Positions 47,493-58,290 of a stretch of 64,000 bases of DNA are shown one piece after another. The DNA lies in NCBI GenBank assembly GCA_019321725.1, contig CM033118.1, forward strand, positions 11,806,071 through 11,870,070. The letters are read 5' to 3'. Position numbers and translations under genes: made by a program. The notes below the pieces were generated by a model. It saw nothing but the letters and a program-made list of their open reading frames with translations, had not been told where the DNA came from and searched no databases. The number at the start of each line of letters is the position of its first letter. The first letter of the stretch is position 1. Source of the stretch: Paulownia fortunei (taxonomy: Eukaryota; Streptophyta; Magnoliopsida; Lamiales; Paulowniaceae).

Positions 47493-48898
47493 CAACGAGA
47501 TGATGAATATCTCATCAATATGAGAAAATATGTTGCTGCAGGGAAGTCTACTGAATTTAAGATAACTCAGGATGATATTTTACAATTTAGAGGGCGGTTT
47601 TGTGTGCCAAATATTGATAACATTCGGGAAGACATTTTAAAAGAGGCACATTCAACCCCTTATTCAGTACATCCAGGGGCTACTAAGATGTATAGAGACT
47701 TGAAATTGCATTACTGGTGGCCGGGTATGAAAAAGAACATCGCCCAGCATGTGGAGCAATGTTTAACATGTCAGCAAATAAAAGCCGAACATCAAAGACC
47801 CGCAGGGACTTTACAACCTCTACTTATTCCAGAATGGAAATGGGAAAGGATCACCATGGATTTCGTAACTGGTTTGCCAAAGACTACTAAGAGTCATGAT
47901 GCTATTTGGGTTATTGTCGATAGATTGACCAAGTCTGCTCATTTTCTTCCATATGTTCTACCTATTCCATGGATCGCTATGCCCAATTATACATTCAGGA
48001 GATTGTCAGACTTCATGGTGTGCCATTGTCTATTGTTTCTGATAGAGATTCAAGATTTTTGTCTACTTTTTGGAGGAGTTTACACAAAGCTTTGGGAACA
48101 CAATTATCATTTAGTACAGCATATCATCCTCAAACGGATGGGCAATCTGAACGAACAATACAGACGTTGGAGGATATGCTCAGAGCCTGTGTATTAGACT
48201 TCCAAGGTCAGTGGAGTAAATTCCTACCTTTGGTGGAGTTTTCGTACAACAACAGCTATCAGACTAGCATTGGAATGGCTCCCTATGAAGCATTGTATGG
48301 CAGAAAATGTAAGTCTCCGATACACTGGGATGAAGTTGGTGAGAAAAAACTTTTGGGCCCAGATATGATTAGAGAGATGACAGAAGCCGTGTTACAGATT
48401 CGACAAAGAATGCAAACTGCCCAAAATCGACAGAAAAGTTATGCAGATCGACGAAGAAGGGCGTTGGAGTTTGCGATAGGAGATCAAGTGTTTTTGAAAG
48501 TAGCACCAATGAAGGGCATCATGCGGTTTGGGAAGAAAGGAAAATTAAGTCCTAGATACATTGGCCCATTCTTGGTGATTGAAAGAATTGGTGATGTTTC
48601 TTACAGACTAGATCTGCCAACATCTATGTCCCAAATACACAATGTATTTCATGTGTCTATGCTGAGGAAATATATTGCTAATCCTTCTCACATTCTGAAG
48701 AATGAACTAGTGGAATTAAAGACAGATTTGAGCTACGAAGAAAAACCTGTACAGATTTTATTACGAGAAGTGAAGCAGCTAAGAAATAAACAGATTCCAT
48801 TGGTTAAAGTGTTATGGAGAAACCAATTAGTAGAAGAGGCCACTTGGGAAAGGGAGGATGAAATGAGAACTAAGTATCCTGAACTTTTCGGTAAGTGA
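47493..48898 (+). pseudogene. Tekay/Del chromovirus integrase with chromodomain, one frameshift
   Basis: It opens with RDDEYLINMRKYVAAGKS and has the zinc-binding H2C2 region (SVHPGATKMYRDLKLHYWWP ... CLTCQQIKAEHQRP, 47670-47800). The integrase core follows with ITMDFVTGLPKTTKSHDAIW, DRLTKSAHFLP, SDRDSRFLSTFWRSL and AYHPQTDGQSERTIQTLEDM; the D, D and E of the catalytic triad are in place. The C-terminus has KGKLSPRYIGPFLVIERIG and ends in a chromodomain (about 48744-48896: PVQILLREVKQ, VLWRNQLVEEATWERED), which targets heterochromatin marks in this lineage. One frameshift near 47955-47968 splits it. Everything upstream of integrase is missing. Confidence 0.92.
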
Positions 48899-48921
48899 AA
48901 TTTCGGGGACGAAATTTTTAT

Positions 48922-48934
48922 AAGGAGGGGAGGA
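48922..48934 (+). promoter_or_regulatory. Polypurine tract of the inner Tekay element
   Basis: AAGGAGGGGAGGA directly before the LTR start TGTGATACCC, after the sequence TTTCGGGGACGAAATTTTT that is typical of Tekay/Del 3' ends. Confidence 0.85.
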
Positions 48935-51808
48935 TGTGATACCCGAGCTTCTTACTACTCACATGGCTAAATATGATTCATGCATTACATGTTAATTTTA
49001 TATGCTATTTGCATTTCTATTGACATTGCATAATTTATTTCATTTTGTACGACATTCTTGAATATTAAACTTAATTCTGAAGCTCTTGCACGATATTAGT
49101 TATTGAATTTCTTAATCTAAGTAGTTGATTTTATATTGAAATAAGAAGAAAATGAGGTGGATCAATATTAGATATAGATGGGATATATAGGTTATAATTT
49201 TGGAAGTGCTAAAAGTGTTACTAGTAACCTTATACGGTTTAATTTGATTTGATCAAGTTATTTCAAAAGTATATATTTGTAAATTAGCATACTTGGAATA
49301 TTGGACATGATATAATATGAATTAAGTGTCATATTACAAGGCCCTTATGTGCATATGATTTTAGAAATGCAAATTAGATAATTCTTTAAGAATCGGATGC
49401 GAATCGGTTTGGAGATCGAATGAACGGACATAGGAATTACCTATGGGAATGAATGGTGATTAAGATAGGTTGCAACCAAATAAAAATAGATGAGACACAC
49501 AAGATTAGGGCTGCAAGATAAGGGAGAAAATCAGATTTGCCATTTACTTGCCACCTCGTGCTTTCTTATTAAGCTTAAGCTAACATCTCAAGCTAACACC
49601 TCAAACCCTTCACCCTTAAGCAACGACCAGACCCTCATTTCAGCCATTTTCATCTTTCAAACACACACCTTAAGGTCTCCATGTGATCCAAATTGATTCC
49701 AAGTTGAAATAAAAGCAAGAAAAGCAAAGAAGAAGTGATTACCATCAAGTTAGCCTCAAAATCTGCATAGGTAACACTTATCTATGGTTTTGCCTTTGGT
49801 TTTCAGATTATTATGAATGGTTTTATGGCTTATTAAGCTTTCAATATCTCTTATAAAAGTGTTAGGAAGTTTTTAGTTAGACATTGGTGCACAAAGCAAG
49901 GGTTTTTGATCACAAACACTTAATAGGAAATACTTGTGGCAGAAACTGTCATCTTACTGTTTTCTTGTGTTTTAGACTTCAAAAGTGTATGGTATGTTGA
50001 ATAAAACCTATGATTATTACCATTTACATGACCATATATGAGTTAAGAGTATTGGAATGAATTTTTATGAGTTGGAAATTGAAATAGAGAATGATATTGG
50101 AGAAACACTCAAACTGCCAAAATAGCAAAATCTGTTTTGGTGTGCTGTGAAGGAAACTGAATTAAGGGAGCTAAATGGATTATTTTTGGTAATAATATGA
50201 CCTTTTTGTCTCATTATATATGTTATCTAAGTATGGTGAAAATGTTGGAGTGATTGAATATACTTAAGGGTGCCAAAACCATTAATGTCATGAAGTGTGC
50301 AAAACTATCACGGTAGGAAATAATCTGTTTCAGTATGTCGTGAAGAGAGCTGAACTTGGGAAGCTATATCCATGATTTTTAGCAATTCTATGATATGGTT
50401 ACATTTATATACATGTTATATAAGTGTGGTAAAAATTTTGGAGTGATTGGATATGTTTAGGGATGTTAAAATTATCATGCAACTAAACTTGACAGCAAGA
50501 AAATATGAAAATGTGAATCTGCCACATTTGATCACTTAGCATGTTTCAACCTAGACATGTTGCTATTGAGTGTTAACAATTAGGTACATGCTATTAGAGT
50601 TATAATACTTCAATTACATGATGTTTTCATGTATTTAAGATGAGAAATTGAGGTATTTGAGGGGCTATATTGGGTTCTAGTTTGTGAAAGCTTGATTGTT
50701 AGCTTATAGCTTGGTGTTTAAGGTCTAGTATGAGATTTTGTGCTTTCAACTTGCCAAATTGGGAATGGTGCTTGATGTTGGGTAATATTACAGGCTATTT
50801 TACATCTAAGGTTGGAGAGGAATACTAAACAAATTTAGACTAAGCCACCAACCAAGTGAAAGGTAAGTAAAGATTCATTTGCAACTACAATGCATAGACA
50901 TAGTAGATGTGTGAATTATATGTAATATCATAAATCATATGTGCATAGTAGAGGGCTCTCCATTGAGCATACATACATGGGCATTGTCATTAGCACGTGC
51001 ATGCATCATATACTAGCATTGTGATAAATCTTGCATTGCACGGCATGATTCAGAGAAAGGAAAATGTTTTGTTGACCACTACTAGTGTACCGAAGCATGC
51101 ATGGATTTGCATGGTGTTATGCATGGATTTGCAGGTTCGCGTGCATGGATTTGCATGCGTATGAGTATGCATGGATTTGCATGCTTATATGATTATTGGC
51201 CATTGGATTATGGCGGTATACAGAGCTCTTTTCCGGTGCATGAGATAGTAGCGTTGGTCAGGGGCCCAAGAAAGAAATGATTTTGAGAGAAATATTTTGA
51301 TGCATAAAATTGCATTGTGAGCATAGCATTTTGAGTTGCATGACTTGATATTGTGGATTATTCTTTGACATGCATAATCTTTACTTGCTGAGCGTTAGCT
51401 CATATAGTTTATGCATTGTAGGTGAGTACGATGATACTTGAAGCATCTTTGGCTGGCTAGTCGGCTGTTGGAGCTCATGCAGGTGTTTGAGGGAGTGTGT
51501 ACATGGATGACGACCTGTTGAGCTATTTTGTTGGCTTGTTATATTTTGAGTCTGGTGTATTATGTTTTTAGATTGGTACTATATTTCTCTTTTAAAACTT
51601 TACTGTAGTTAAGTATGTAAATATTGTGGTCGTTGTGGGTGTTGTGTTTTTATATAAATATTGATCCTTCTATTTTAAAGGGTTGTGTATGTAAGAAGTG
51701 ATTTAGCTTTTCTTAAAATGTTAAAAAAAAAATATTCCATGCATGCACACAGGTTCTATCATGTCAAATTATACAATATATATGGTTGTGTAGGAAAGGG
51801 GTGTTACA
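48935..51808 (+). repeat. Complete 3' LTR of the inner Tekay element (2874 bp)
   Basis: Bounded by TGTGATACCC and GGTGTTACA. It shares long blocks with the outer LTR (45235-47492), for example 'acctagacatgttgctattgagtg' and 'ggaagctatatccatga', and with 15812-17005 and 61040-63855. It contains a fourfold GCATGGATTTGCA repeat (51095-51185) not seen in the other copies. Confidence 0.85.
51095..51185. repeat. Fourfold GCATGGATTTGCA repeat inside Tekay LTR
   Basis: The word (T)GCATGGATTTGCA(TG) recurs four times in about 90 bases, each containing ATTTGCAT or a one-base variant. The neighbouring LTR copies have a single related word at this place. Confidence 0.75.
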
Positions 51809-52595
51809 GGTGTGCCTCTAGTGGTCACGAAAAGTGGACTACTTGATTGTGCCCTTATTGACTCTGCCAGTGGGAAGACTTCCAAAGGATCATAGAGGAA
51901 GAAGGGGTGGACCTCTGGTGATCCCAAGAGATGGCCCTTGGATTGAATTAATTTCTTTATGGCCATGTGATTATTGATATTGTTCAGAGATCTATCCGGT
52001 GTATAGTAGGTGGGCCAAGGGCCCAATAAATGAAGTAATTTTAAATAAAAAAAAAACTCTTTGATTTATGAGAACTCAAATTTGACACATTTATAGCATC
52101 ATATCTTAGAGATGAATTACATGAAATTTTATATCACACTCTTGTCATGCATGATTTTTACTTATTGAGTGTTAGCTCATGTAGTTCATGCATTATAAGT
52201 GAACATGATGAGACTTGAGACCTCTGGTTTACTGGCTGGTAGTAGAGCTCCTATAGGCTTTCAAAGATCAATATACTTGGATGACGACCTGTTGGACTAT
52301 TTTGTGGGCTGTGTTTTTTATTTTACAGTTATTCAATTATATTAGTGACTTTACCCTGTATATCACTTTCAAAACTCCTTTGTAATAGAGAGTTTGAGTT
52401 TGTGATGATTTTGATAGACCTGGTTAATGTTTAATAACTATCTATGTATATACAATATTACAAGATATGAAAGCACTTTACTTTTATCAATGTTTTGTTT
52501 AACTAAAAAAAAGTTATACACACGCATACATGCACAAATTATGTTGCACAGGTTGTTATACATATATTTATACATATTGTTGGGAGGTTGTGACA

Positions 52596-52600
52596 GGCAT
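52596..52600. repeat. Target-site duplication GGCAT, right
   Basis: Follows the outer LTR end TTGTGACA; pairs with 45230-45234. Confidence 0.75.
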
Positions 52601-52943
52601 CCCGGAGGACATACGATGGATAATTGAAGCAAAGGCAAGAGCAGATGAGTTTTTACTTGAGTTTCCTAATTTGCTTACTAGATACATGCCTGGTTTTGGT
52701 AAAATCACATATTCAAAAAAATGAATGGCGAAAAAAATGAAAGTTTGTCATAATTGTGCTAGATGGACTTGCAACACAAAGTGTCATTCTTTAGGAATAG
52801 TCTCTAAAAATCGAGAAGATAAACTTAAATTCATTATGGATGGACTGAGTAAGAAGTCTTTAGATCATATTATATTGACTCTTGAGATACATTCATGTGG
52901 ATTGGTACAATATGCAATTCTTGATTTATGGGATTATTTTTGA
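52601..52943 (+). pseudogene. Unknown conserved Cys-containing frame between integrase and LOG in A3
   Basis: Plus-strand frames read EDIRWIIEAKARADEFLLEF, PNLLTRYMPGFGKITYSKK, then after one stop VCHNCARWTCNTKCHSLGIV, SKNREDKLKFIMDGLSKKSL and HSCGLVQYAILDLWDYF. A2 has the same words in the same place. The C-x2-C-x4-C-x3-C spacing could be a small zinc-binding site. I do not recognise the family. The segment begins in A3 sequence left of the Tekay insert (near 45207) and ends about 90 bases before the LOG start. It may be a second captured host exon set, or part of one chimeric captured transcript. Confidence 0.5.
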
Positions 52944-53034
52944 AATGAATATGAGCTTTATAATATTGGGATCACCGTAGTCACTTTATTTTTGCACAAC
53001 TTATTTTCAAAAATAAAAAATAAAAAATAAAAAA

Positions 53035-53690
53035 ATGGAAGTTTCTTCAAGTCGCAAATTCAATTACATTTGTGTTTTTTTGTGGATCCAATCTAGGAAA
53101 AAAATGGTGAGTTTATAGGGGTAGTCAATAACCTTGGTAGAACTTTCGCATAAAGAAAAATTCATTTAGTGTATGGGGGAGGAAATTTGGATTTAATAGA
53201 GAGTGTTGCTATTTCTTCTCATATAGGAGGAGTCAAAGTTTTGGGAGTTATCCCAAAATCTTTAATAGTACAGATTATCACAGGTATGACTATCGGAGAT
53301 AAGCTAAAAGTATCACATATTTAGGACATAATGCCTAACATGTTAAATAATGCGGATGCATTCATCAATCTACCTGGTAGTTTTGGTACACTAGAGGAAC
53401 TATTCCAAGTTGTCTCTTGGGCACAACTCAACATTCACCAAAAACCTATAGGTATTCTTATTATTAATAGTTTTTATAATGGTTTATTATCTTTTGTAGA
53501 TCATACTGTGAAAAAAGGTTTTATTTTACCATCTGCGAGAAGAATCCTCATTTCTACTCTAACACCTAATCAGCTGATTGTTCAACTTCTAGCATATGTG
53601 CCAGAACCTGATCCACCTTTGGACAATGTTGATTGGTCCAACAAGAACAATGGTCAAAAACACAAATTGAATTTGACTCTCAGTCTGTGA
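53035..53690 (+). pseudogene. LOG-like cytokinin riboside 5'-monophosphate phosphoribohydrolase carried by A3 (broken)
   Basis: The ATG at 53035 is in the same context as in A2. The frame reads MEVSSSRKFNYICVF and, after one extra T in a T run near 53075, CGSNLGKK. It continues NLGRTFA, then [93 protein letters not shown] and KKGFILPSARRILIS, to a stop at 53690. LOG enzymes free active cytokinins from riboside monophosphates using the PGGxGTxxE signature; here it is PGSFGTLEE, with the second glycine replaced. Length (about 218 codons) fits a complete LOG. Two or three stops and one frameshift break it. No introns are seen. Same sense as gag-pol. Confidence 0.9.
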
Positions 53691-55252
53691 TACTTATTGG
53701 TAATGGTTTCATCTAACAATATGAGTTTTTTTTTTTATTTCAGCTTTATTTTTTTAGCCACGCTTTAGGTGATATCTTTCAAACTCTACTTTCCTATCTA
53801 TTTTTGACATTGGGGACAATGTCTCAATTAGGTTGGGGGCAGGGATAGTTAATATCATAACTTCTGTGTTCAATGTGTGTTTTTCTAATATTTTATTTAA
53901 AAAAAAATCAAGCGTGTTTTCTGATGGGCCTGTTTTTTTTTTTTGCATAATATGGCAAGTTTGTGAATTACCAATTTTTTTGAGTCGTAGAGGTTCTTCC
54001 AACTTCAATGATTAAAATTAAACATGGATAATGTGGTTTGATTGAAGATGGGTGTTGTTTTGGACTTTGATATTGTTATTTGGTTAATAAATTTTTGCGA
54101 TAATTATACTTTTTTTTTTTTGTACAAATAGTTATGTTATTTATTGTGAAAACAATCATGTCAAAATATAAAGTTCTTATGCCATTGCTCTAATCATCAC
54201 TTGAATCTTCAACATGTAGGGGTTGAGTATTAGAACTTCTACTTTTATTTTATCGAGGCAAATAACTGATAGTACACTATTAGAAAAATGATTAAGGAAT
54301 TAGACTTTCTAGCACCATTGTCAAATCAGCTTATTCCCCAAGTGATATTTCAAGACAACATCTCCTAAGTGAACCACTTTGAACCTTTCAATAAGTAAAT
54401 GTTTTTTTTGTAACCATATTTTTTTACCTATCCTAAATACACTATTATCCAACCCTTATTCTAAAAATAATTAGAGTTTAAGAGATATTCCATTAACAGT
54501 GTGAACGTACAAAAGAAATTTAGGTTGGAATAGAAGATAAGTGTGGGGGAGTTTCTCATCTGAAAAAAATTAATAATAAAAAAATAGAAAAGAAAAAAAA
54601 TTACAAAGTGCTACAAGTTGCAACTAAAATGAGATGTTGCAAGACCCCAGTGTTGAAATTTGTGGAGTTTGAAAATTCTTCATTGATAAACTCTATGTCT
54701 CTAATTTCATGAAGTTTTTAGAACCTTTATTGCATCCTATCCTTTTATTTCTTAACTATATAACTACCCTTTGGCCTCATTACAACTTTTGTTGAAAACC
54801 TTTTGATTTCATGTAGTGCCTACAGTGTAGTAAAGATTTGCACCAAATAAAAAGCCTATAATGTTTAACTTTTATGTTAGAGATTGAGTGATGGTTTTTG
54901 TAAGGTTTTATAAGAATTCACTTATTTAAAGCATACATAGTTTCATCACTATTGACATTAACTATCCACACACACACTTGAGTATGCTTATTGTGGAAAT
55001 GTATTGACTTTTGAATGACTAAGAGTTAAACTCAACACTTGTTTGATTTCATTTCCATATTACTGTGTTGCTTCATGAGAATAATAGTAGGAAGATAGTT
55101 ATTATAGGAGTTTGTGGGTATTACTGTTGGAAACCTTCACGAGACCATAACTCGTCCTATATGGGTCACCTAGGGGTTTAAAGGCTTATTGCATATGCTA
55201 AATGCAATCGTGATTTCCTACAAAAGTGGATTAGTTTAGGTTTGTTTGAGGC
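53691..55252 (+). other. 3' non-coding region of A3 after LOG
   Basis: No coding was recognised. It holds ATTGGGGACAATGTCT at 53808-53824 followed by GGTTGGGGGCAGGG, a block typical of Athila-like 3' regions, and long stretches matching A2 18360-19900 in reverse. Confidence 0.65.
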
Positions 55253-55289
55253 TTGCTCGAGGACAAACAAGCGTTAAGTGTAGTGAATT
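55253..55289 (+). promoter_or_regulatory. Palindrome and decayed polypurine tract before A3 3' LTR
   Basis: TTGCTCGAGGACAAACAA (imperfect stem) is followed by GCGTTAAGTGTAGTGAATT and the LTR start TGAGTGTATATTTTGACATA at 55290. Compared with the A2 tract (TTAGGGGAAT) several purines have changed. Confidence 0.6.
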
Positions 55290-56900
55290 TGAGTGTATAT
55301 TTTGACATATTTTTTGTACCAAATTCTTTACACTTTTTTTGCTTTATTCTTATTAATATTATTATTTTATTAATGTTTTGTGTTAGTGAATCAATTAATA
55401 TAAAAAGATCAAAAAAAGCATATTTCCACACATGTGCAATTTTTGTATTTTGAGCATAACTTCATGATCAAAAGCCCTATGAACCTGAAGCTTATTTCAT
55501 TTGAAAGCCAAGAGACAGAAGTACAACTTTTTTGTTGGAAGGTCAGCCCAATTCAATCTTGATTATAACAAAAAATTCATCCAATTGGTTGCACAAAATA
55601 TATCACCAAAATTTGGATCAGAGGTCAAATCAGTATTGACTTATTTAACCAATTGGGTCATATCTCTTAAGCCTAAATTTATTTTGGGCTAAAATTTGGA
55701 TATATTATACATAAAAGGCAAATAAACAAATTTTCTGAGGACAAAATGGTGAGAAAATATGTTAAAATGGTAAAAGCATAGGCTGCAAATTACTGTTGTT
55801 GTCAAAGGATGGCTCTTGGATATAATTCAGTAATTTGACCATATCTCCTTCATCCGACCACCAAATTTGAAAAATGATATATGAAAATGTATCATAATTG
55901 AAAGCTCTACAATGTTGTTCTTTACTTACCATTAAAATCTGGCTGTCTCGGACCTAAAAATGTAATTTTCAGTAGGTAAGGACTTGGTGTAACAACTTAC
56001 CAACTCTTATACCACTTGATTAACCCCTCCATTATTTTTCTGGCCTCTAGGTTACTCCAAGTACTATAAATAATCATGTATTAAGCTTGTAAGAGAGGGG
56101 GGTAGAGGGTTTCTTTAAGCTAAGTTTTCTAGTATGTATGTTTTCTAGTTATGTAAGTTTTCTTGTAGTAATAGAAATGCATTCTCTAATTTCTCTTCTA
56201 TTTTTAGTCTTTCCTACTTTTATTATATTTTTCTAAATTTTATTTTACTAAGGAAAAATAGTGAATCTCTTGATGGAGGAAGAGGAATGGTTATAAGGGC
56301 ATAAAATATTTAAGTATGTTGTATTATTGTTTTGAGTTTTGATCTAAACCCAGCTTATTTTGTGGTGATTCTTGATTTATATATCTCCAATAGCACAATA
56401 AATACTTGGGTTCATTTACCTTATTATTCAGTTTTACCCCATCGACTGCTAATGTGAAACCTTAATTTATTATTGACAAATGTGTGCATAAATATTTGAT
56501 CCTATAAATAAGTGTTGGCGTTAAGAGATAATTCGCAATAGTAGAACAATATCATGATTATCTTATTGCATGAGTTATTTGATAATATCTTCCTATTGGA
56601 ACCTTCATTATGTATGAATTCCAATTGTAATAATTAATAGAGGTAAAAAGATTAAATAACCATTTATCTATCCAAAACTCAAGAGTGGATCCCTAATCCT
56701 CAATATTTTTATTACTTTAGTTTTTCTTTAGTTACAACATACATTAATTGTTCATATATTTTGATTAACATAAATCCTATTTTTTTAGAATTATAATCCT
56801 AAATTCTTGAAGCAACTTCCCTGAGGATTGACCTCGGACTCACGAAAAATTTATTACTTAATACAACTGCACTTAGGTTTGCAACCTTAAAGTTGTAGTA
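55290..56900 (+). repeat. 3' LTR of A3 (1611 bp)
   Basis: It aligns over its whole length with the 5' LTR, including the TATAAA at 56065-56070 and the terminal 'gcaaccttaaagttgtagta'. Differences between the two LTRs are frequent by eye, so the insertion is old. TTTAC follows. Confidence 0.88.
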
Positions 56901-56905
56901 TTTAC
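56901..56905. repeat. Target-site duplication TTTAC, right
   Basis: Pairs with 35573-35577. Confidence 0.85.
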
Positions 56906-57540
56906 CAAACATTGTCTCAGAGATTGTATCTTCTTTTCTTCATTTTCTATTACTATTATATCATTTATATACTAGGAGAGTTATAACTCCCCATGAACTC
57001 AAATGTCTAATGAATAGTTAGTGGTCCCCTTGGCTCTATTTATATTCCATATCTAGCATCCCTATTGTAAATCTTCCAAACTAAGCTCTCAGGGACTGCT
57101 TCAACCCATAGAAGGCTTTTCTCAATATATATACTTTTTTAGTTGTCAAATTCATTCAAAATCCAAGTGGGATCTTTCATATATATCTCATTTTCAAGGT
57201 CTCCATGTAAGATGGCTTTTTTTCACATCAAAATGCTACAAGGACCAATTATAGTTAGCCGCTAAAGACAGTAAAATTCTAACTTTATTCATCTTGGCAA
57301 CAGAGGCAAAGGTTTCTTGGTAGTCAAGGTCATAAATCTGAGTATAACCTTTAGCTACTAGCCTAGCATATACCTTTTAAGTGAGCCATCCACTTTATAC
57401 TTAACAGTAAACACCTATTACATCATATTATTTTTTTTCTAGCATGTAAATCAACCACCTCCCAAGTTTTTTTCTCCAAAGCTTGCATCTCGACATTCAT
57501 GGTGTGTTTCCAATTTTCACAAGCTCAAGCCTTAAATAGT
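56906..57540 (-). pseudogene. Ty1/copia reverse transcriptase (minus strand), split from RNase H by A3
   Basis: The minus strand reads, with stops, the RT start ENWKHTMNVEMQALEKKTWE and VVDL (57530-57450), [18 protein letters not shown] (57410-57360), KPLPLLPR words equivalent to the 'FxPVAK' box, the MKKPSYMETLKMRYI stretch (LHGDLEEEVYM in intact copies) and LTTKKVYILRKAFYGLKQSL (about 57150-57095). It stops at the A3 target site. Its RNase H and 3' LTR are at 34868-35572, so together these are one copia element torn apart by A3. Confidence 0.8.
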
Positions 57541-58290
57541 ATAGTAGAAATAGACATAGTGTTAAGGCTCGTGAGAAAACTTTCATGAGATGGGAATAAT
57601 TTTTAAATGACAAAGTGTGAAAGTTGATATAATGGATGTTTATTACATTATCCAGTTCCTTTAGTAATAGGAATAGGTAAATCACTATCAGAGATATAGG
57701 CTTAGTTTGCATAGAGGTACTAGAAGGTGTTATCTTATTTCCATAATTAGAGTCAGATGCTTACACTTATGTTGGTGTAGAAATTGAAGCTATCTTCCTC
57801 GAGTACAATTGAGAATACCTTGTATTATCATGAGTTTTTTCTACCTTTAGTCATAAGTTTAGAGACATGGCTTGGTGAAATTATAGGCTAAAGTTGACAT
57901 TATGAAGGTTTGGACTCAGGTTGAATAGACTACACAAGTTGAATGGAAGGCCTGGGTACGGTACATGTTCAGGCTAAGTTTGTAAAGGCTCAAATTTGGA
58001 AATTAAGGTTGTGAAGTCTTGGGTTTAGGTTGAATGTAAAGAAAAAATTCCTCTCTTTTATCTTACTCTTTCCTTTAATTCAAATTCTAAAACCATAGGT
58101 CTAGTTGTTTGTCTATTGATTAATTCTTCTTTCATGAGTTGAATTGAAAATTAATCAAGAACACCTAAAACAAAGTGGTTTCTTCTTGTTCCATCTTTTA
58201 AACACCTCTTACGCTTGAACTATTGACTCGTACCCTACTAGTATAAAATAATTTGTGAGTGGCATCCAGGCTGTGGATATACTTAGAGAA
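57541..58290 (-). pseudogene. Copia integrase-RT linker region, badly decayed
   Basis: Minus-strand continuation upstream of the RT. Around 58090-58280 words resembling the end of copia integrase (KCxFLGYS...) are faint and broken by stops. Between 57550 and 58080 only the low-complexity linker expected between integrase and RT is seen. No upstream gag or 5' LTR was found beyond it. Confidence 0.45.

Larger units (their letters stand above)
45235..52595 (+). mobile_element. Tekay/Del-type solo LTR in A3, itself invaded
   Basis: LTR sequence covers 45235-47492 (start TGTAATACCC) and 51809-52595 (end TTGTGACA), together about 3.0 kb, flanked by GGTAT/GGCAT. No internal region lies between the two parts that belongs to this LTR; instead a truncated second Tekay fragment (47493-51808) sits inside and replaces roughly 60 bases. 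The most economical reading is a solo LTR left after LTR-LTR recombination, later hit by the second element. Confidence 0.7.
35578..56900 (+). mobile_element. Athila-like LTR retrotransposon A3 with LOG cargo, nested but complete
   Basis: The element runs from a 5' LTR (35578-39536, interrupted by 37084-39430), primer site (39543), gag, protease, RT, RNase H and integrase (39630-44915), to a cargo region (from 44916, interrupted by 45235-52595, to 53690), a 3' non-coding region, a palindrome and polypurine tract, and a 3' LTR (55290-56900). Removing the inserts leaves about 11.6 kb. Both LTRs come to about 1.61 kb once the insert is removed. TTTAC duplications at 35573 and 56901 prove one integration event, into a copia pol gene. 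All genes are broken. The tRNA-Asp primer site and the RT wording fit the Athila lineage, in which an env-like frame usually occupies the place here taken by LOG. Confidence 0.85.

Noticed and set aside
52438..52638. Minus-strand open frame across the right end of the solo LTR
   Set aside because: It crosses an LTR boundary and has no family resemblance; shadow frame.
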